Below are positions 53,430 to 63,210 of a DNA stretch of 64,000 nucleotides, piece after piece. The notes under the pieces are model-generated. The model was not told the origin of the DNA and searched no databases. It worked only from the letters and a program-made list of their open reading frames with translations. The stretch is from CAWFGW01 sp963815495 (lineage in GTDB: Bacteria; Bacteroidota; Bacteroidia; Cytophagales; JAAEPT01), in assembly GCA_963815495.1 (NCBI GenBank), contig CAWFGW010000033.1, forward strand, positions 76,690-140,689, in the 5' to 3' direction. The position numbers and the translations under genes are program-made. Every line of letters starts with the position of its first letter. The stretch's first letter is position 1.

Positions 53430-56400
53430 ATGAAAAAAGGACTTAAAATTGCCAGTTATACACTTTTAGGATTAATTGGATTAATCGTTTTAGCAGGGTT
53501 TTTAGTACCTATACTCTTTAAAGACGATATCAAGAATGCAATAGATAAGGCCATAGCAGAAAATATCAATGCGGAAGTTTACTTTGATGTCGATAAATTT
53601 GACTTATCAGTATTTAAAAATTTTCCAGATATAACAGTCACCTTGGACGATTTTGGAGTAGTGGGCATCAACGAATTTAAAGGTGATACTTTAGCTGATA
53701 TTAGTTCATTTAGAGTTGTGGTTGACATCATGAGTGTTATCAACGATGAGAAAATGGTGATTAAAGGAATCTATTTAGGTGGAGCCAATGTACATGTGAT
53801 TGTCAATGAAAATGGATTAGCCAATTATGACATCGCCAAACCAACAGAGGAAGAGGAAGAATCGACACCTTTTAATTTAGATATTGACGAATTTATAATC
53901 TCAAAATCTCATGTTTTTTACGATGATAGACAAGGTGATATGTTAGCCGAAATTCACAACCTGAATTACAATGCATCAATTTCTCTCAGCGAAATTTATC
54001 AAATAGTTTCTAAAGGCAATATTGAAGCTCTAAGCTATGAAATGGATGGGATAACTTATTTGAATAAAGGAAAGCTTGACCTGAAATTTGATTCAGATAT
54101 TGATTTAAACAATATGAAGTTTGTGTTTAAAGAAAATCAATTTAAGTTAAATGACTTTACTTTTGGATTTGATGGCAATGTGGAAATGCCCGACACAAAT
54201 ACAACTAGACTAAACATCACTTTTGGTGCAAAAGAAACAGAATTTAAAAACATTCTTTCTCTAGTTCCTGGTGTGTTTTTAGAAGGTTTTGAATCGTTGA
54301 AGACGAGTGGTAGTTTAAAATTTGAAGGTTATGCAAAAGGTGAATTAGTAGGGGAGCAAATTCCTACTTTTGGGTTAAATCTTTTTGTGGAAAATGGCAT
54401 GTTTCAATACCCTGATTTGCCAACACCTGTTGAAAATGTGCAAGTAGATTTAATGGTAAGAAATGAAGATGGTGTACTTGATAATACCATCGTAAATCTT
54501 CGAAAATTCCATATGGATATGGGTAAAAACCCTGTGGATGCTATGTTGATGTTGAAGGGTTTAACTGAGATGAACATTGACGCTAATGTAGTTGCTAAGG
54601 TAAATCTTGGTGATTTAAACTCTATTTATCCTATAGAAGGATTAAAGCAAAAAGGCTTGTTTTACGTCAATGCAAAAGCAAAAGGGGTGTATTCTGAAGC
54701 CCAAAAAAGTATGCCTTCACTACAAGCGGAATTGGGTTTAAAAGATGGATATGTCAAATCATCTGAGTTTCCTGTACCCCTTGAAAATATTCAAATGCAA
54801 GCAAGGGCTTTTTCAGATGGTGTAATGGCAAATTCATGGTTTAAATTAGACGCCTTTGATATGTTAATGGATGGACAAAAGTTTTCAGCGAAAGCGGATG
54901 TGAAAAACTTTGATGACATCAATTATGACTTTTCGATGAATGGGGTAATTAACATTACCAAAATGATGAAAATTTATCCGTTGGAGGATATGACGATTTC
55001 TGGACTTGTAGATGTACAGTCCTTCAATACGAAAGGAAATATGTCAGACATTGAAGCGGAGAACTATATGGCTTTGACATCAAGTGGTACTGCTACAGTA
55101 AAAGATTTTTATTATAGTGATCCTGATTTACCACAAGGATTTAAAATTACTTCAGCTACGGCTACACTTACTCCTTCTCATGTTGAACTAACTTCTTTTG
55201 ATGGTTTTATTGGAAAAAGTGATGTGCAGCTATCTGGGAAAATATCTAATTACATGGGATACCTGTTCAGTAAAACTGATTCGGTATTAAAGGGTTCCTT
55301 AACTTTTCATTCAAAAGCATTTGATTTAAATGAATGGATGGTCGAAGAAGAAATTCCAGAAGGTGAAGAAGTACCTTTGGAAGTAGTCCCTATTCCTCAA
55401 AACATTGATTTTGTAATTCCTTCGCGTATTGATAAGTTGCTTTACGATAATTACGACATCACCAACATGGTTGCTAACATTATTGTTAAAGATGGCGTTG
55501 CAAAGTTAGAAAAAGGGGCGTTCAATATGCTTGGTGGTGACTTTGGTGGTGATGGTTTTTATGATACCAGAGACCTCCAACATCCTAAGTATGGAGTCGA
55601 TTTCAAGGTAAACAATTTGGCCGTTTCAAAAGCTTATGAGACATTCAATACTGTACAAGTATTGGCTCCAATCGCAAAATCATTGACTGGTGTAGTGAAT
55701 ACCGAGTTTCATTTAGATGGTGAATTAGGCCAAGATATGATGCCGATATTGAAAACTTTAAATGGTTCAGGATTTTTAAAATTTATTGATGGACAATTAA
55801 AAGAAATGAGTGTAACCAAAAGTATCGCTGATAAAACTGGCTTTAAGGGATTTAATGGTGCGAGCCTAAAAGACCTGTTTGTGGATTTTAGTATCGAGGA
55901 AGGTAGTCTTTTAACGAAGAAATTTCCACTTGACATCAATGGTGTACAGATGATGATAGGTGGGAAAAGTTTTATTGATGGAACCATTGACTATGCCATG
56001 AATATGAAGTTACCAACAGGGCAGGTGGGTAATGCATTAACATCAAGTTTAAAATCTTCTGGTTTAGGAACTTTCGGTTTGGATCAAGGTATCAATTTAG
56101 GGTTAGGTCTTGTTGGCCCTGCAACTGATCCTAATGTTAAGATAAAAAGTGCTACACCAGCAGGACCAAGTGTGGGTGATGTAGTAAAAGACAGATTTGA
56201 AGATGAAAAAGCAAAGCGTGAAGCTGAAGCTAAAGCTAGATTAGAAGAAGAGAAGCGTAAAGCAGAAGAAGAGGCTAGAGCTCGCATTGAAGCAGAGAAG
56301 AAAAAAGCCGAAGATGCAGCAAGAGCACGTATTGAAGAAGAGAAAAGAAAGGCAGAGGAGGAAGCGAAGAAGAAGATAGGTAAAGAAGCTACAGAAGCGA

Positions 56401-56432
56401 TTAAGAATTTACCAAAGCCAAATTGGAAATAG
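53430..56432 (+). CDS. AsmA-like envelope protein with C-terminal charged coil
   Basis: A 1000-residue protein of the AsmA superfamily, whose long beta-groove members are thought to move lipids between the membranes. An N-terminal membrane anchor (about 7-29) is followed by IENINAEVYFDVDKFDLSVFKNF-type AsmA wording (here NAEVYFDVDKFDLSVF) and a very long beta-rich region. The AsmA C-terminal part is at about 740-890 (LNGSGFLKFIDGQLKEMSV). From about 921 to 985 it becomes a highly charged helix with three 15-residue Glu/Lys/Arg/Ala repeats (RARIEAEKKKAEDAA), then KNLPKPNWK. It is a single-gene unit ended by a strong bidirectional terminator. Confidence 0.85.
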   Translation: MKKGLKIASYTLLGLIGLIVLAGFLVPILFKDDIKNAIDKAIAENINAEVYFDVDKFDLSVFKNFPDITVTLDDFGVVGINEFKGDTLADISSFRVVVDIMSVINDEKMVIKGIYLGGANVHVIVNENGLANYDIAKPTEEEEESTPFNLDIDEFIISKSHVFYDDRQGDMLAEIHNLNYNASISLSEIYQIVSKGNIEALSYEMDGITYLNKGKLDLKFDSDIDLNNMKFVFKENQFKLNDFTFGFDGNVEMPDTNTTRLNITFGAKETEFKNILSLVPGVFLEGFESLKTSGSLKFEGYAKGELVGEQIPTFGLNLFVENGMFQYPDLPTPVENVQVDLMVRNEDGVLDNTIVNLRKFHMDMGKNPVDAMLMLKGLTEMNIDANVVAKVNLGDLNSIYPIEGLKQKGLFYVNAKAKGVYSEAQKSMPSLQAELGLKDGYVKSSEFPVPLENIQMQARAFSDGVMANSWFKLDAFDMLMDGQKFSAKADVKNFDDINYDFSMNGVINITKMMKIYPLEDMTISGLVDVQSFNTKGNMSDIEAENYMALTSSGTATVKDFYYSDPDLPQGFKITSATATLTPSHVELTSFDGFIGKSDVQLSGKISNYMGYLFSKTDSVLKGSLTFHSKAFDLNEWMVEEEIPEGEEVPLEVVPIPQNIDFVIPSRIDKLLYDNYDITNMVANIIVKDGVAKLEKGAFNMLGGDFGGDGFYDTRDLQHPKYGVDFKVNNLAVSKAYETFNTVQVLAPIAKSLTGVVNTEFHLDGELGQDMMPILKTLNGSGFLKFIDGQLKEMSVTKSIADKTGFKGFNGASLKDLFVDFSIEEGSLLTKKFPLDINGVQMMIGGKSFIDGTIDYAMNMKLPTGQVGNALTSSLKSSGLGTFGLDQGINLGLGLVGPATDPNVKIKSATPAGPSVGDVVKDRFEDEKAKREAEAKARLEEEKRKAEEEARARIEAEKKKAEDAARARIEEEKRKAEEEAKKKIGKEATEAIKNLPKPNWK

Positions 56433-56462
56433 ATAAGTTGCTAAATAAATAATAGCTGTAAT

Positions 56463-56504
56463 AAAAAAAGGGTTTGTTTACATGTGTAAACAAACCCTTT
56501 TTTT
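56463..56504. terminator. Strong bidirectional terminator between AsmA-like gene and prfA
   Basis: A 19-bp perfect inverted repeat (56463-56481 with 56486-56504), loop ATGT, with seven A on the left and seven T on the right and a GGG/CCC core. It serves the two convergent genes. Confidence 0.92.
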
Positions 56505-56524
56505 ATAAGTGTTGTTTAGTCGAA

Positions 56525-57595
56525 TTATACCGATCCGTTTTTCATTTTTTCTGAGTTTTCAGCTATACGTAAGTTTTCAATAAAGTCACCTACTTCGCCA
56601 TTGATTACTGCGTCTAGGTTATAAACTGTCATACCTATTCGATGATCAGTTACTCTTCCTTGCGGAAAGTTGTATGTTCTTATTTTATCTGAGCGATCAC
56701 CACTCCCAATTAGTGATTTTCGGTTCGCACCAATTTCGTCTTGTTGTTTTTGGTATTCAATTGCAAAAATACGTGATTTCAATTCTTTAAGGGCACTTTC
56801 AAAGTTTTTCAGTTGGGACTTTTCATCTTGACATTGAACAACTATCCCTGAAGGCGCGTGTGTTAACCGTACCGCAGAGTACGTAGTGTTAACCGATTGT
56901 CCACCAGGTCCTGAAGAACAATAAGTATCTTTTCTTACATCGTTCATGTTGATGTTTACTTCCACATCGTCAACCTCTGGCATGGCGGCAACAGAAGCTG
57001 CCGAAGTATGTACACGACCTTGTGACTCTGTTGAAGGTACACGCTGAACGCGGTGAACACCTGATTCGAATTTTAAAGAGCCATAAACATCTTCTCCTTC
57101 AACTTTGGCAACAATAATGGAATAACCACCAGCAGAACCTTCAGTAAAGTCAGTTACCGTCATTTTCCAACCTTGCTTTTCCGCAAATCGCTGATACATT
57201 CTAAAAAGGTCACCAGCAAAAATGGCTGATTCATCACCACCAGCACCACCTCTAATTTCCAAAATCACATTTTTAGAATCGTTAGGGTCTTTTGGTATGA
57301 GTAAGGTTTTAAGTTTTTCCTCCATCTCCTCGCGAAGGGGTACTAATTCGTCCAATTCGAACTTAGCCATTTCACGAAATTCTTCATCTTTCTCTTTTGC
57401 AATTACCTCCTTAGCGGAAGTAATATTTCCAAGCACATTTTTATACTCTTTGAATAGTTTTACGATTTTCTCAAGGTCTTTATACTCTTTACTTAATGCA
57501 GTAAAAGTTTTCATGTTTGCCATTGTTTCTGGCTGCACCAGCAAATCACTTACTTCTAAAAATCGTTTCTCTAAATCTTCAAGCTTACTTAACAT
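56525..57595 (-). CDS. prfA: Peptide chain release factor 1
   Basis: Recognises UAA and UAG stop codons and triggers peptide release. The GGQ catalytic motif is at residues 231-233 (SSGPGGQSVNTTYSAVRLTH). The codon-recognition tripeptide is PST (187-189, VQRVPSTESQGRVHTSA) where E. coli RF1 has PAT, still the PxT form of RF1. At 356 residues it is normal. A -7 box lies upstream at 57619-57626. Confidence 0.96.
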   Translation of the reverse strand: MLSKLEDLEKRFLEVSDLLVQPETMANMKTFTALSKEYKDLEKIVKLFKEYKNVLGNITSAKEVIAKEKDEEFREMAKFELDELVPLREEMEEKLKTLLIPKDPNDSKNVILEIRGGAGGDESAIFAGDLFRMYQRFAEKQGWKMTVTDFTEGSAGGYSIIVAKVEGEDVYGSLKFESGVHRVQRVPSTESQGRVHTSAASVAAMPEVDDVEVNINMNDVRKDTYCSSGPGGQSVNTTYSAVRLTHAPSGIVVQCQDEKSQLKNFESALKELKSRIFAIEYQKQQDEIGANRKSLIGSGDRSDKIRTYNFPQGRVTDHRIGMTVYNLDAVINGEVGDFIENLRIAENSEKMKNGSV

Positions 57596-57618
57596 ACAGT
57601 CTGTAAATTTTTGGAAAA

Positions 57619-57626
57619 CAAAGATA
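57619..57626 (-). promoter_or_regulatory. Candidate -7 box of the prfA promoter
   Basis: On the minus strand TATCTTTG matches TAnnTTTG, 23 bases before the prfA ATG. No TTTG is found at the matching -33 distance (CGCG is there instead), so only half of the promoter is well supported. Confidence 0.45.
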
Positions 57627-57679
57627 GCAAATGTTTGTTGATTATTCGCGTTGTGTCAATTCTCGTGTATATTTACCCT

Positions 57680-58147
57680 ATGAATAAATGGTTAATTATT
57701 GGGAGTATACTATTGTTTTCAAGCTGTAGCGACACACCACGTGTAGACACAGCAGCAGTTAAACAAGAGATGAAAGCACGGAAAATAGCTTATGTTACAA
57801 AAGGAGAAATGTCCATTGAAGCAGAAGAAATAGGCTTGGATATACTAGCAGCTTACAAGTCAAAGCAAATTGATAAAGATTCATTAAACAAACTTGAAGG
57901 CATTAGTCTTAAAAGTATTTCGGAAGCTAATTCATCAGTTGCCACCGCATTAGAAAGTCAAATTTTTGAGGCATATAATTATAGCTTTCAAGAAACGGGC
58001 GAACTTCCTGGTAACAATATTCAATATGATAAAGATGAAGGAGTTTATTATATATCTTCTCCCGATAAGGTGGGAGATTCGAGTTTTGTAATGTGGTCTG
58101 TTAGTGTTTCAGATAAAGCAATAATCATCAGAAGAGGTGCTCAATAA
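57680..58147 (+). CDS. Small lipoprotein of unknown function
   Basis: A 155-residue lipoprotein. The start is ATG 57680, which begins MNKWLIIGSILLFSSC, a lipoprotein signal with lipobox Cys at residue 16; the longer frame would add 23 unsuitable residues and overlap the prfA promoter. The mature part has a charged helical half (about 24-105: KQEMKARKIAYVTKGEMSIE) and a beta-rich end (YYISSPDKVGDSSFVMWSVS). I do not recognise a family with confidence. Its last 11 bases overlap the start of the TonB-dependent receptor gene, so the two are probably co-expressed in the envelope. Confidence 0.75.
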   Translation: MNKWLIIGSILLFSSCSDTPRVDTAAVKQEMKARKIAYVTKGEMSIEAEEIGLDILAAYKSKQIDKDSLNKLEGISLKSISEANSSVATALESQIFEAYNYSFQETGELPGNNIQYDKDEGVYYISSPDKVGDSSFVMWSVSVSDKAIIIRRGAQ

Positions 58148-60497
58148 AATTCTTTTTTTTATTTTTTTCTTGATTTGTAGTTGGCTACACGCTCAAACTG
58201 CATATACTGTTTCTGGTATTGTGAATGATGATGAAGGTTTACCCATTATTGGTGCGCGAGTAACGTTGTTGAAAGATACTGCAGTGGTCAAAGTAGTGAC
58301 AACTGATTTTGCAGGGGTGTTTTCGATCACAGCACCTAGTGGAGAGTATTCGCTCAACATCAAATCAATGGGGTTTAAAGAAACGACTCAACAGATACAG
58401 CTTTTTAAAAATCTGGTGTTGACAGTAAACCCAAAACCTAACTATATCTTAACTGATGTAGTGGAAATTGAAGCTGGGGAAAAAGATGAAAATGTATCCA
58501 GTACCGAAATGGGAAAGGTCGAGTTGACTTCAGACGAAGTGAAAAAACTACCTGCACTTATGGGGGAAGTGGATATCTTAAAATCCATTCAATTACTCCC
58601 AGGCGTCCTTTCTTCTGGAGAAGGAACAAGCGGTTTGTACGTTCGAGGTGGTGGGCCCGATCAAAATTTAGTCTTGTTGGATGAAGCGACCATTTATAAC
58701 ACAGGACATTTGTTTGGCTTTTTTTCAGTATTTAATGCAGACGCCATTGAGGATGTTACTTTGTACAAAGGCTCAATTCCTGCCGAATATGGAGGACGCT
58801 TGTCTTCCGTATTAGATTTTAAAGGAAAAAGCAGTTCCTCAAATAAACTTAAAGTAAACGGAGGTGTGGGTATAATTGCTTCGCGCTTGACTCTAGAAGG
58901 AGCAATAAAAAAAGATACCACACATTTTTTAATCTCAGCCAGGCGTACCTATGTGGATGTTTTAACAAAACCATTCATTGAAAGTAATGGAAATAGAGGG
59001 ATCCCGTATTATTTCTATGATTTAAATTTAAAGTTGAGTCATAAGATTAACACCAAAAACAAGTTGTTTTTTAGTGCATACCATGGGCGCGATGATGTTA
59101 GTTTTTCATTGCTTGACGGTCGGTTTCGCTCAGCGATTAACTGGGGTAATTCGACTTCTTCATTACGTTGGCAACACACGTTTACAGATAGTCTTTTTCT
59201 CAATTCTTATTTAGTGTTTAATAATTATCAGTTTGCCGCTGATGTGACATTTGATAATATTTCAACCATGATACAGTCGGATATTACCGATGTTGGATTG
59301 AAAGAAAAACTACAATACATCATCAGTACCAAGCATGATTTATTAGCTAATTTTGAATATACCTACCACATGTTTACACCACGTTCATTTGAAGCCATGA
59401 CCAGTGACGCAGAGATTTCTGGGAATACAAGTGCCAATCAGAACTTTAAAAAATATGCTCAGGAAGTAGCACTTTCTTTGGATGACAACTATCAGGTTTC
59501 TGATAAATGGAAACTGAATCTAGGTTTAAGAGGTAGTATATATCAGCAGTTGGGTCCCTATGAATTCATTGAAAAATTGGACAATGCAATCGACACGTCT
59601 AACTATACTCGCTTTGAGAAGGTGAAAAATTATTATGGTTTAGAGCCGAGAGTAGCTATCCGTTATAGTTTGGATAGCACCTCATCCCTGAAAGCAAGTT
59701 ATGTGTTTAGTAATCAATATGCGCACCTCTTGTCACTTTCTGGTAATGCGTTACCGTTTGATATTTGGGTGCCTAGCTCAGTATTATTAAAACCCCAGCG
59801 AGGTATGCAATATTCATTGGGTTATTTTAAGAATTTAGACGATAATAAATATGAAACTTCAGTCGAGGTGTATTATCGAAACATGTGGAACCAAATTGAA
59901 TACCGTCAAGATTTTGTGCCTACATTATCAGGTGAGTTAGAAAGAGATTTAGTGATTGGGACCGGTAAATCGTATGGAGCAGAGTTTCTTGTAAAAAAAT
60001 CAACGGGTAAACTTACGGGTTGGGTTGGGTATACCCTTTCAAAAACTACTCGGGAATTTGATCAAATAAATGATGGTCGAATTTTTCCCGCTAAATATGA
60101 CCGTAGACATGATTTATCTATTGTGGCAACTTTTGAGTTAAACAAACGCTGGACATTTTCGAGTAGTTTTGTCTATGGAACAGGGCAAGCGATTACACTA
60201 CCTGTTGGACGTTATTTAATTGAAAATAGAGTAGTAAATGTGTATGGAGATCGGAATAGTTTCAGAATGCCTGCTTATCATCGCCTAGATATATCAGCTA
60301 CGTTGAATTCAAAAAAGACAAAGCGATTTGAATCTTCTTGGTCATTTAGTGTTTACAATGTGTATAATCGTAAAAACCCCTATATTATTTATACGGATAC
60401 AGAAGGAAATGTGAATGCCGGTACTGCCCGTGTTGTTGCAAGACAGTTTTACGTTTTCCCAATTTTACCATCAGTGACTTGGAACTTTAAGTTTTAA
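58137..60497 (+). CDS. TonB-dependent outer-membrane receptor with carboxypeptidase-like N-domain
   Basis: An outer-membrane importer of 786 residues. The start is GTG at 58137; no in-frame ATG precedes the signal peptide (residues 1-19, LNKILFFIFFLICSWLHAQ). A CarboxypepD-reg-like beta-sandwich (about 22-105, SGIVNDDEGLPIIGARVTLL) precedes the plug (about 125-225: KSIQLLPGVLSSGEGTSGL, VRGGGPDQNLVLLDEA, AEYGGRLSSVLDF). A 22-strand barrel follows, ending with Phe (WNFKF), as barrel assembly prefers. It is followed directly by a DUF4249 lipoprotein, the usual partner of this receptor subtype. The ligand is unknown. Confidence 0.9.
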   Translation: MLNKILFFIFFLICSWLHAQTAYTVSGIVNDDEGLPIIGARVTLLKDTAVVKVVTTDFAGVFSITAPSGEYSLNIKSMGFKETTQQIQLFKNLVLTVNPKPNYILTDVVEIEAGEKDENVSSTEMGKVELTSDEVKKLPALMGEVDILKSIQLLPGVLSSGEGTSGLYVRGGGPDQNLVLLDEATIYNTGHLFGFFSVFNADAIEDVTLYKGSIPAEYGGRLSSVLDFKGKSSSSNKLKVNGGVGIIASRLTLEGAIKKDTTHFLISARRTYVDVLTKPFIESNGNRGIPYYFYDLNLKLSHKINTKNKLFFSAYHGRDDVSFSLLDGRFRSAINWGNSTSSLRWQHTFTDSLFLNSYLVFNNYQFAADVTFDNISTMIQSDITDVGLKEKLQYIISTKHDLLANFEYTYHMFTPRSFEAMTSDAEISGNTSANQNFKKYAQEVALSLDDNYQVSDKWKLNLGLRGSIYQQLGPYEFIEKLDNAIDTSNYTRFEKVKNYYGLEPRVAIRYSLDSTSSLKASYVFSNQYAHLLSLSGNALPFDIWVPSSVLLKPQRGMQYSLGYFKNLDDNKYETSVEVYYRNMWNQIEYRQDFVPTLSGELERDLVIGTGKSYGAEFLVKKSTGKLTGWVGYTLSKTTREFDQINDGRIFPAKYDRRHDLSIVATFELNKRWTFSSSFVYGTGQAITLPVGRYLIENRVVNVYGDRNSFRMPAYHRLDISATLNSKKTKRFESSWSFSVYNVYNRKNPYIIYTDTEGNVNAGTARVVARQFYVFPILPSVTWNFKF

Positions 60498-61464
60498 ATG
60501 AATAAAAGAAGCTACATAGTGCTTTTAATTTTCATCCTACTTTTCACGGCATGTGAACAAGAAGTGGAGTTAGATATTCCAGTGTCTGAACAAGACTATG
60601 TTGTGGAAGGCTATATTGAACAAAATCTGCCACCTTTTGTGATATTAACGAAGTCAACACCTTATTTTTCACCGATTACTTTAGCTACCATTGAAGAGTC
60701 ATTTGTACATGATGCCATTGTTACAGTTAACAACGGTACTTATACAGATACACTTAGAGAATTCTCATCAGATACACTAGCGGTTTTAATCCAAGGCCTT
60801 GGAAGATTCCCTTGATATTGAAATTAGTCTCATCGATTTATTAGGTGATGAAGCAGCGGCTTTAGTCGATGATGATTTAAAATATTATGTATATACCACC
60901 GTAGGAATGATTGGTGAGGTACAAAAAAAATATGATTTAAAAATCCAAATTGCAGCGACTACTTTATCTGCAAGTACTACTATACCTCAGCCTATTCCAG
61001 TAGATTCGCTGTGGGTTACACCTCACCCAAACCCGGAGTATAGTAATTTGGTGTTATTAAATGGGCGATTTTCAGACCCTTCTGACGAAGACAATTTTGT
61101 AAGGTACTTTACGCAACGTAATAGCGGATTTTTTAGTCCAGGGTATTTTCAATCGGTATTTGATGATCACTCTTTAGTAGACCTCGATGGTCAAACGTTT
61201 AATTTCACCTTAGAAAGGGGGTATAGTTTTATTGATGAAATAGATTTTAAAACCTTTAGCTATTTTGAACGGGGAGACACGATTAGACTCCGATGGAGCA
61301 TGATAGATGAAACACATTATGATTTTTGGAGCTCAGCCGAGTTTGACCGTTCTCAAACGGGAAATCCATTTGGAAGGCCAGCTATTATAAAAAGCAATAT
61401 TAAAGGTGGTTTAGGTGTTTGGGGTGGTTACGGGTCAAGCTATCACCAATTAATTACAGAGTAA
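60498..61464 (+). pseudogene. DUF4249 family lipoprotein, interrupted by a frameshift
   Basis: A lipoprotein (MNKRSYIVLLIFILLFTAC, lipobox Cys at residue 19) whose frame runs out at 60815. The rest of the family sequence continues in another frame to 61464 (YYVYTTVGMIGEVQKKYDLK, SASTTIPQPIPVDSLWV, and end SSYHQLITE). Skipping one base between about 60790 and 60812 would join the halves into a protein of about 320 residues, near the family length. The switch region contains a perfect 12-base palindrome (CCAAGGCCTTGG, 60791-60802). DUF4249 proteins usually follow TonB-dependent receptors as here. It may be a real mutation or a sequence error. Confidence 0.75.
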
Positions 61465-61473
61465 ATAACTTAT

Positions 61474-62679
61474 ATGACAAAAAAAGAAGCATTGTTAATT
61501 GTGATACTTGCAAGTATTCAATTTCTCCATATCATGGACTTAATGATTATCATGCCCTTAGGAGATGTGTTTATTTTAGACTTCAAAATAGATGCCGCTA
61601 AATTTAGCTTTATGGTCTCTTCATATTCCATTAGTGCGGGTATTTTTGGCTTATTGGGTTCAGTATATCTTGATTATATGGATAGAAAAAAATCCCTGCT
61701 CATTGCCTTCATTGGGTTCTTGTTTGGAACCTCTTTATGTGCTATAGCTACAAATTATGAGTTTATGATAGTGGGCAGAATTGTAACGGGTTGTTTTGGA
61801 GGAATTATTACTTCCTTAGTGTTGGCTATTGTGGGTGATGAGATACCTCAAGAAAAACGCGCAAGTGGGATGGCTTATGTCATGTTGGGATTTTCCTTTA
61901 GCTCAGTAATGGGAGTACCAATTGGTTTGTGGTTAGCCAACCACTATGGCTGGCGAGTTCCATTTGCTGTGATTGTTGTGCTTGGGTTGATATTAGCATT
62001 ACTTGTTTTTTTCAATATACAAAGTATGCAAAAACACTTGGAGGGGGATTACAAGCGGAAATCTCTCTTAGTTACAGGTAAGGCAATTTTAGAAAATAAA
62101 GTGCTGCAAAAAGGATTGTTATTCATTTTCTTTTTGGTGATGGGTCAGTTTACTGTTATCCCTTTCATTACTCCATATTTGATTCGCAATGTACATCTGA
62201 CTAACGAGCAGATTCCTTTAATTTACTTTGTAGGAGGAATCATGACCTTATTTACGGCTCCTCTTATCGGGAAAATGTCCGACAAATATGGTAGGAAAAA
62301 CGTGTTTTATATTGTCGCACCATTATCTATGGTTATGATTTTAATTATGACAAATATGTCGGTGATTCCGTTGGTGGCCGTACTGTTCATTAACGGGTTG
62401 ATGTTCGTTACTATTAGTGGTCGGTTTGTGCCTTCCAATGCGTTAATGACTATAATAGCGCCTATTCATTTGCGGGGCAGTTTTATGGGGTTTGTAACGG
62501 CTACAATTAATATATCAGCAGGTTTAGCATCGTTGTTGGCTGGTCAAATTATTTTTATATCCAAAACGGATGCTACCGTGCCAGTGGCTAACTTCAATTA
62601 TATTGGCTATGTTGCTATAGCTTCTAGTTTAGGTGCTATATTCGTTATTAATAAAATACAGGAAAAACAGGCCGTTTAA
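61474..62679 (+). CDS. MFS transporter (DHA1/AraJ-like exporter)
   Basis: A 401-residue major facilitator protein with 12 predicted helices. The start region LASIQFLHIMDLMIIMPLGD and the GxLxDrxGRk-type loop YLDYMDRKKSLLIAFIGF, with a second copy KMSDKYGRKNVFYIVAPL, fit the DHA1 drug/sugar efflux branch. It is followed 11 bases later by a GbsR/MarR-type regulator, which suggests local control of export. The substrate is unknown. Confidence 0.86.
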   Translation: MTKKEALLIVILASIQFLHIMDLMIIMPLGDVFILDFKIDAAKFSFMVSSYSISAGIFGLLGSVYLDYMDRKKSLLIAFIGFLFGTSLCAIATNYEFMIVGRIVTGCFGGIITSLVLAIVGDEIPQEKRASGMAYVMLGFSFSSVMGVPIGLWLANHYGWRVPFAVIVVLGLILALLVFFNIQSMQKHLEGDYKRKSLLVTGKAILENKVLQKGLLFIFFLVMGQFTVIPFITPYLIRNVHLTNEQIPLIYFVGGIMTLFTAPLIGKMSDKYGRKNVFYIVAPLSMVMILIMTNMSVIPLVAVLFINGLMFVTISGRFVPSNALMTIIAPIHLRGSFMGFVTATINISAGLASLLAGQIIFISKTDATVPVANFNYIGYVAIASSLGAIFVINKIQEKQAV

Positions 62680-62690
62680 AATCTACCGTT

Positions 62691-63203
62691 ATGCACTTTG
62701 AAGAAGCCAAAAATCAATTTGTACAGTCGTGGGGTACCTTTGGATCTAATTGGGGTATTAACAAAGCTATGGCTCAAATTCATGCTTTGTTGTTGGTTTC
62801 ACCTGAACCCTTATCTACGGATCAAATCATGGAAGAACTGCAAATTTCTCGAGGAAATGCTAACATGACACTTCGTTCATTGCTCGATTGGGGCATAGTA
62901 ACCAAGGTGCTGAAACCAGGGGAACGAAAAGAGTACTTTGAGTCAGAAAAGGACATGTGGGAGATGGTTAAAAAAGTAATTACCGAACGTAAAAAGAAAG
63001 AACTAGAGCCAGTTGCTAAAATGTTAGAACAAGTGCAAGAAATTACTGATGGTCCTGAAAGAGAAGTCAAAGAGTTCATTAAAATAACTTCTGAGCTTTC
63101 ACGATTTTCTAATCGAGCGGTAGATTTGCTTGAGATTGTAATTAAAGCAGAACAACACTGGTTTTTTGGAACCTTTTTTAAGTTAATAAAAAGTAAAAAG
63201 TAA
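62691..63203 (+). CDS. GbsR/MarR family transcriptional regulator
   Basis: A 170-residue winged-helix regulator. The DNA-binding part (about 25-95: QIHALLLVSPEPLSTDQIM, LQISRGNANMTLRSLLDWG) is the GbsR-type helix-turn-helix, and a coiled helix (about 95-145, ITERKKKELEPVAKMLEQVQ) probably makes the dimer. GbsR in Bacillus responds to choline; this branch is widespread and its effectors are mostly unknown. It follows the MFS exporter by 11 bases and its gene is convergent with recO. Confidence 0.87.
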   Translation: MHFEEAKNQFVQSWGTFGSNWGINKAMAQIHALLLVSPEPLSTDQIMEELQISRGNANMTLRSLLDWGIVTKVLKPGERKEYFESEKDMWEMVKKVITERKKKELEPVAKMLEQVQEITDGPEREVKEFIKITSELSRFSNRAVDLLEIVIKAEQHWFFGTFFKLIKSKK

Positions 63204-63210
63204 GTTTATA

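Noticed and set aside
57222..57641. Plus-strand open frame of 139 residues opposite prfA
   Set aside because: It is a Ser-rich shadow of the conserved prfA sequence with no recognisable domain.
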